Origin: Acholeplasmataceae bacterium UBA5617
GTDB lineage: Bacteria; Bacillota_I; Bacilli_A; Acholeplasmatales; Acholeplasmataceae
Reading direction: 5' to 3'
Length of the DNA: 7,948 bases
Assembly (NCBI GenBank): GCA_002424575.1
Contig: DIKN01000046.1
Coordinates: 1-7,948, forward strand
Both the position numbers and the translations under genes were made by a program. Each line of letters starts with the position of its first letter. Position 1 is the first letter of the stretch. The notes below the pieces were generated by a model that was not told the origin of the DNA, made no database searches, and was given only the letters and a program-made list of their open reading frames with translations. Below are positions 4,797 through 7,948 of this stretch, piece by piece.

Positions 4797-6854
4797 ATGA
4801 AGGAATACACCACCAAAGAAATTCGCAACATTGCTATTTTAGGACACCAAGGCTCAGGCAAAACAAGTATTTCTGAAGCATTGCTCTTCGTGGGCAAGGC
4901 AATCGACAAAAAGGGAGAAGTCGAAAGAAAAAACACTGTATCTGACTATTTAGTGGAAGAACAAAACAAGCTATCAAGCCTTTCACTGAGTGTTCTACCC
5001 GTTGAATGGAAAGACTATAAGTTAAACTTTATAGATGTTCCAGGAAGTGATGAGTTTGTAGGTGACCTCAATCAAGCACTCGAGGTCGTCAAAGGTGCCA
5101 TCTTAATGGTTGACTCGGTTAAAGGAGTCGAAGTTGGTACAGAACGCGTATGGCTTGAAATTAGAAAACGTCATATTCCCGCCATCATTTATGTCAATAA
5201 GATGGATAAGGAAAATGTGAAGTTCGAGAAGGTTTTAGAAGATATTCGCGAAAAGCTGGGTAAAAAGGCTGTTCCTTTTTGTTGGCCCATCGGCAAGAGC
5301 GAAAATTTTGAAGGTTTCGTCAATGTTGTTGAGATGAAAGCACGCATCTTTGATGGTGTTGAATCACATGACGCTCCTATTTGGGATGAAAAGAAACCTA
5401 AAGTTGAAGAACTCCACAACATGATTTTAGAAAGTGTTGCTGAAACATCTGAAGAATTGCTTGAACTTTTCTTATCAGGTGAAGAAATTCCTGAAGCTAA
5501 AGTCAAAGAAGCACTTCGTCAAGGCATTATTGAAGGTGAATTAACACCTGTGATTGTTGGTAGTGCAACGAAGACCATCGGTGTACGCACACTCCTCAAT
5601 ATGCTCGTCGATTATCTACCAGCTCCCAATGAATTAAGACCTTTGCAACTGAAAGATCCAAAGACAGGCGACGTCATTGACCGTCAAACCAGAGATGAAG
5701 ATCCATTCAATGCGTATGTTTTCAAGACAACCGTGGATCCCTTCTTAGGCCAAATCAATATCATGAAAATTAACAGTGGTACCTTGAAACTTGGTCAAGA
5801 TGTCACGATTGCCAATAAGGGTGAAAGCAAGAAAATCACCAACCTCTTTATGCCACGAGGTAAAATGCAAATCGAATGCACATCATTCCATGCAGGTGAT
5901 ATCTGTGCGATCGCTAAAATCGATGGTGTTGAAACAGGTGATACCCTCTCAGATCCTAAGAATCTTGCCATCTATGATACGGTTATATTGCCTACACCGG
6001 TTCTCTATATCGCTGTTCATCCCAAGAATAAAAACGATGAAGACAAGATTTCAATGGCACTCCATCGCTTAAATCTAGAAGATCCAACCTTTGAAATCAA
6101 ACGCAATAAAGAAACAGCTCAACTGCTCTTAGGTGGTATGGGCATGACCCATTTAGGGTATGTCTTAGACCGGATGAAGAGTATGTTTAAAGTGGATATC
6201 GATATTGAAGATCAAAAGATTGTTTACCGTGAAACGATTAAGAAAACCGTGCAAGCAGAAGGTAAACATAAGAAGCAATCCGGTGGTGCCGGTCAATTTG
6301 GTCACGTATGGATCAAGTTTGAACCCTCAACCAAGGAATTTGAGTTTGCTGAAGATGTATTCGGTGGGGCTGTCCCCAGAAATTACTTCCCAGCGGTTGA
6401 AAAGGGTCTTATCGAAATACTCGAAAATGGACCACTTGCTGGGTTCCCAGTCATCAACATTAAAGCAACCCTCTATGATGGTTCTTATCACCCCGTAGAT
6501 TCCAATGAAATTTCATTTAAACTTGCTGCAGCGCTCGCGTTTAGGGAAGCAACAAAAACAGCACAACCTACCATCCTTGAACCCATTGTCAAGGTCGCAG
6601 TGACCATCAAAGATCAATTCGTTGGTGATGTCATGGGTGACATGAACAAGCGTAGAGGTCGTGTCCTCGGTATGGAACAAACCGAAGGTTTTCAAATCGT
6701 GATTGCCGAAGTACCAGAAGCAGAAATCGTCAAATATGCCATTGACTTAAAAGCAATGACTCAAGGTAGTGGTTCATTTACCCGTGAATTCTTAAGATAT
6801 GAAGAAGTTCCACATCACCTAATTGATAAGATTGTCGAAGCTTATAAGAAGTAA
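4797..6854 (+). CDS. Elongation factor G-like protein (EF-G paralogue)
   Basis: 685 residues with the full five-domain EF-G layout, slightly shorter than housekeeping EF-G (about 690-700). GTPase domain: P-loop GHQGSGKT (16-23), G4 NKMD (134-137), G5 GSA (255-257). The P-loop reads GHQGSGKT where EF-G has GHIDAGKTT. Switch I lacks the RGITI motif, reading QNKLSSLSLS (56-65). The G3 box is DVPGS (80-84), not DTPGH, so the catalytic His is Ser84. Domain II is at about 300-390 and domain III has GGMGMTHLGYVLDRM (446-460). Domain IV keeps both tip loops, QSGGAGQFGHVW (494-505) and DGSYHPVDSNE (561-571); domain V has GDVMGDMNKRRGRVLGME (610-627). These traits fit the EF-G-2/FusA2-like group rather than the main FusA. 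It should bind the ribosome and may act in translocation; GTP hydrolysis may be weak. It heads an operon with a comF-like gene and hpf. Confidence 0.9.
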   Translation: MKEYTTKEIRNIAILGHQGSGKTSISEALLFVGKAIDKKGEVERKNTVSDYLVEEQNKLSSLSLSVLPVEWKDYKLNFIDVPGSDEFVGDLNQALEVVKGAILMVDSVKGVEVGTERVWLEIRKRHIPAIIYVNKMDKENVKFEKVLEDIREKLGKKAVPFCWPIGKSENFEGFVNVVEMKARIFDGVESHDAPIWDEKKPKVEELHNMILESVAETSEELLELFLSGEEIPEAKVKEALRQGIIEGELTPVIVGSATKTIGVRTLLNMLVDYLPAPNELRPLQLKDPKTGDVIDRQTRDEDPFNAYVFKTTVDPFLGQINIMKINSGTLKLGQDVTIANKGESKKITNLFMPRGKMQIECTSFHAGDICAIAKIDGVETGDTLSDPKNLAIYDTVILPTPVLYIAVHPKNKNDEDKISMALHRLNLEDPTFEIKRNKETAQLLLGGMGMTHLGYVLDRMKSMFKVDIDIEDQKIVYRETIKKTVQAEGKHKKQSGGAGQFGHVWIKFEPSTKEFEFAEDVFGGAVPRNYFPAVEKGLIEILENGPLAGFPVINIKATLYDGSYHPVDSNEISFKLAAALAFREATKTAQPTILEPIVKVAVTIKDQFVGDVMGDMNKRRGRVLGMEQTEGFQIVIAEVPEAEIVKYAIDLKAMTQGSGSFTREFLRYEEVPHHLIDKIVEAYKK

Positions 6855-6861
6855 AAACACC

Positions 6862-6896
6862 AACAAGCCCGCTAATATCAATTAGGAGGGCTTGTT
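6862..6896 (+). promoter_or_regulatory. Hairpin burying the ribosome binding site of the comF-like gene
   Basis: AACAAGCCC (6862-6870) pairs perfectly with GGGCTTGTT (6888-6896), and an inner CTAAT (6872-6876) with ATTAG (6881-6885), loop ATCA. The 14-bp structure ends exactly at the ATG (6897) and covers most of the AGGAGG Shine-Dalgarno (6884-6889). No T tract follows, so it is not an ordinary terminator. Confidence 0.75.
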
Positions 6897-7277
6897 ATGC
6901 TTTGTGAACACTGTCGAAAGAAAATCATCATCAAAAGACATCTTTGGAACTTATTTGAACCTCATGTTCATCATCTTTGTGAACAATGTTATGCACGATA
7001 TCCTCTGCTTCCAACCTATGAAACGATCCCCATAGAGGGAGGTATCATGCATCTCTACACCCTTATTTCAAAACCATATCCTGTTGAACCAAAAGCCTAT
7101 CAATCCTTTTTAGGAAGTTACATCGTGATGGTTCAAAAACGGTATCCAAAACATACTCTCTTCCTTTTTGACAGTATCAGTTCATCCCTTTTTGATATGT
7201 TAGATCACGTGTCGTTTGGCGATCTTGTGGTCGTCAGACTCTATGAAAATAGTCATGATAAAGGAGAAAAGCCATGA
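6897..7277 (+). CDS. Small ComF-like zinc-ribbon protein
   Basis: 126 residues. The N-terminus has two CxxC pairs, CEHC (3-6) and CEQC (28-31), separated by an aromatic/His-rich stretch (WNLFEPHVHHL), as in the zinc ribbon that opens ComFC-type competence proteins. ComFC proper continues into a phosphoribosyltransferase domain with a PRPP loop and is about 200-240 residues; none of this is seen here. The rest (about 45-126) is an unrecognised alpha/beta-looking stretch with hydrophobic strands HTLFLFDSIS and GDLVVVRLYEN. The stop overlaps the hpf start (ATGA). Since comFC commonly precedes hpf in Firmicutes, I read this as a comFC relative that lost or replaced its enzymatic domain. It has a good Shine-Dalgarno but hidden in a hairpin. 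The zinc site is likely; the function is unknown. Confidence 0.75.
   Translation: MLCEHCRKKIIIKRHLWNLFEPHVHHLCEQCYARYPLLPTYETIPIEGGIMHLYTLISKPYPVEPKAYQSFLGSYIVMVQKRYPKHTLFLFDSISSSLFDMLDHVSFGDLVVVRLYENSHDKGEKP
7261..7266 (+). promoter_or_regulatory. Ribosome binding site of hpf
   Basis: AAGGAG, 7 bases before ATG 7274, inside the end of the comF-like gene. Hpf can thus be translated by fresh initiation as well as by coupling through the ATGA overlap. Confidence 0.8.
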
Positions 7278-7825
7278 AATTTGAAGTTGTAGGAAAGAAT
7301 GGTTTTACACCCACTGATGCCATTAAGGCATACGCAGAAAAGCGTCTAAACAAGGTTGTATCCTTCTTTGGACCGGATGTCATCCTCGAGGTGAGAGTGG
7401 TCTGCAAAGTCTACAAAGATCACCACAAGGTTGAAGTGACCATTCCTGCCAAAGGAACCGTCCTTCGTGCTGAAGTATCGGATCAAGATATGTATGCAGC
7501 CATTGATAAAGTCAACGATAAATTGGTTGCACAGATCAGACGACATAAGGATAAACTCAAGAACAATCTTGAAAAAGAGGGTGTTAAGCAAGCATATAGC
7601 CGTGAATTTGATGCTGAATCACTCGAAAAAGATATCTTAGCTTCTCAGCTTGTGAAAAGTAAGAAAATTGAACTTAAACCGATGACTGCAGAAGAAGCGG
7701 TCGCAGCGATGGAATTATCAGGTCATGATTTCTATGTGTACTTGGATAAAGATACATCGCGCACCAATGTCGTTTATCGCCGTGATGATGGTGATTACGC
7801 GATCATCGAAACTCAACCGTTATAG
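7274..7825 (+). CDS. hpf: Long-form ribosome hibernation promoting factor
   Basis: 183 residues, the length of long HPF (YvyD type), which pairs 70S ribosomes into inactive 100S dimers in stationary phase or starvation. The N-terminal S30AE domain (about 1-97) binds the decoding site of the 30S subunit: MKFEVVGKNGFTPTDAIKAY at its start and a basic helix QIRRHKDKLK at its end. A charged linker (about 98-128) leads to the C-terminal dimerisation domain (129-183), with KPMTAEEAVAAMELSGHDFYV and the typical TNVVYRRDDGDYAIIE. Both domains are complete. It is coupled to the comF-like gene (ATGA overlap) and ends at a strong terminator. secA, a frequent neighbour in Firmicutes, is not on this side; a convergent gene follows. 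No clear stress-sigma promoter was seen before it. Identity is secure. Confidence 0.97.
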   Translation: MKFEVVGKNGFTPTDAIKAYAEKRLNKVVSFFGPDVILEVRVVCKVYKDHHKVEVTIPAKGTVLRAEVSDQDMYAAIDKVNDKLVAQIRRHKDKLKNNLEKEGVKQAYSREFDAESLEKDILASQLVKSKKIELKPMTAEEAVAAMELSGHDFYVYLDKDTSRTNVVYRRDDGDYAIIETQPL

Positions 7826-7847
7826 GAAGCGAAAGCTTCCTTTTTTT
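7825..7847 (+). terminator. Intrinsic terminator after hpf
   Basis: GGAAGC (7825-7830), GAAA tetraloop, GCTTCC (7835-7840), then seven T. The first stem base is the last base of the hpf stop codon. Confidence 0.95.
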
Positions 7848-7854
7848 ATCGAAC

Positions 7855-7879
7855 AAAAAAAGACCATCGCTGGTCTTTT
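7855..7879 (-). terminator. Intrinsic terminator of the minus-strand gene at the right edge
   Basis: On the minus strand AAAAGACCA, loop GCGA, TGGTCTTTT and further T, giving a seven-T tract (A run 7855-7861 on the plus strand). It directly faces the hpf terminator. Confidence 0.88.
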
Positions 7880-7891
7880 GGTTCATCGTAA

Positions 7892-7948
7892 TTAAACAGC
7901 TTTTTTGTAGAGTGCTTCAACGGCATGCCAGTCGATGACTTGGAAGAA
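7892..7948 (-). CDS. Probable Fe/Mn superoxide dismutase, C-terminus (partial)
   Basis: The last 18 residues of a gene entering from the right edge: FFQVIDWHAVEALYKKAV and TAA at 7894-7892. The pattern FFxVIDWxxVxxxY followed by a short basic end is how Fe/Mn superoxide dismutases finish, so this is the likely identity; the metal-binding residues lie outside the window. Such an enzyme turns superoxide into oxygen and peroxide in the cytoplasm. It is convergent with hpf and has its own terminator. With only 18 residues the call is tentative. Confidence 0.65.
   Translation of the reverse strand, partial: FFQVIDWHAVEALYKKAV

Noticed and set aside
6862..6896. Intrinsic terminator between the EF-G-like and comF-like genes
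   Set aside because: The stem is strong, but the downstream bases have no U tract and the ATG follows at once. A translation-control hairpin fits better.
7168..7196. Possible internal promoter for hpf: perfect TTGACA (7168-7173) and TTTGAT (7191-7196) at 17 bases
   Set aside because: The -10 fits only 4 of 6 positions, has no TG extension and lies inside the comF-like coding region. Too weak to call, though separate hpf expression would be biologically reasonable.
1..7948. Mobile element, CRISPR array, phage or classical defence cluster
   Set aside because: No transposase, integrase, direct-repeat array or nuclease/sensor pair was found. The genes are mostly core functions with similar codon use.

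Overview
The window looks like chromosome from a low-GC, Firmicutes/Mollicutes-type bacterium using the standard genetic code. TGA ends several genes and Trp is TGG. By eye GC is roughly 40 %. Three features suggest a relative of the Acholeplasma/Izemoplasma or Erysipelotrichia groups: the short archaeal/eukaryote-type ProRS, the CvfB-type S1 protein, and a ComF-like/long-HPF pair. This is an inference; 16S or marker-gene placement was not possible. No rRNA, tRNA, CRISPR, transposase or phage gene was seen, and no gap without a gene exceeds about 135 bp.

Layout. (1) 1-913: the 3' end of a polar amino-acid ABC permease, overlapped by its GlnQ-type ATPase, then a terminator. (2) 922-1729: a single-gene unit encoding a Fic-domain protein, with its own extended -10 promoter and a UUCG terminator. 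(3) 1729-4441: a tightly coupled operon of cvfB, a small two-TM protein and proS. (4) 4402-4706: yidD on the minus strand, convergent with proS; the two share one bidirectional terminator. (5) 4725-7847: an EF-G-like GTPase (FusA2-like), a small ComF-like zinc-ribbon protein and a long-form hibernation factor Hpf. (6) 7855-7948: the C-terminus of a minus-strand gene, probably Fe/Mn superoxide dismutase, convergent with hpf.

The most interesting stretch is 4725-7847. The EF-G paralogue keeps the translocation tips of domain IV but departs from EF-G at switch I and at the catalytic-His position of the G3 box. Its leader carries a cre-like sequence. The next gene has its Shine-Dalgarno buried in a 14-bp hairpin, and that gene is translationally coupled to Hpf. 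I suggest, as a hypothesis only, a starvation or quiescence translation module joining a low-GTP or GTP-independent translocase with a ribosome-hibernation factor. Other points: a Fic protein without the usual inhibitory Glu, very short mRNA leaders starting near a GGUGA Shine-Dalgarno, and inverted repeats inside two promoters. Several start codons are assigned downstream of the longest reading frame, using ribosome-binding sites and promoter positions.
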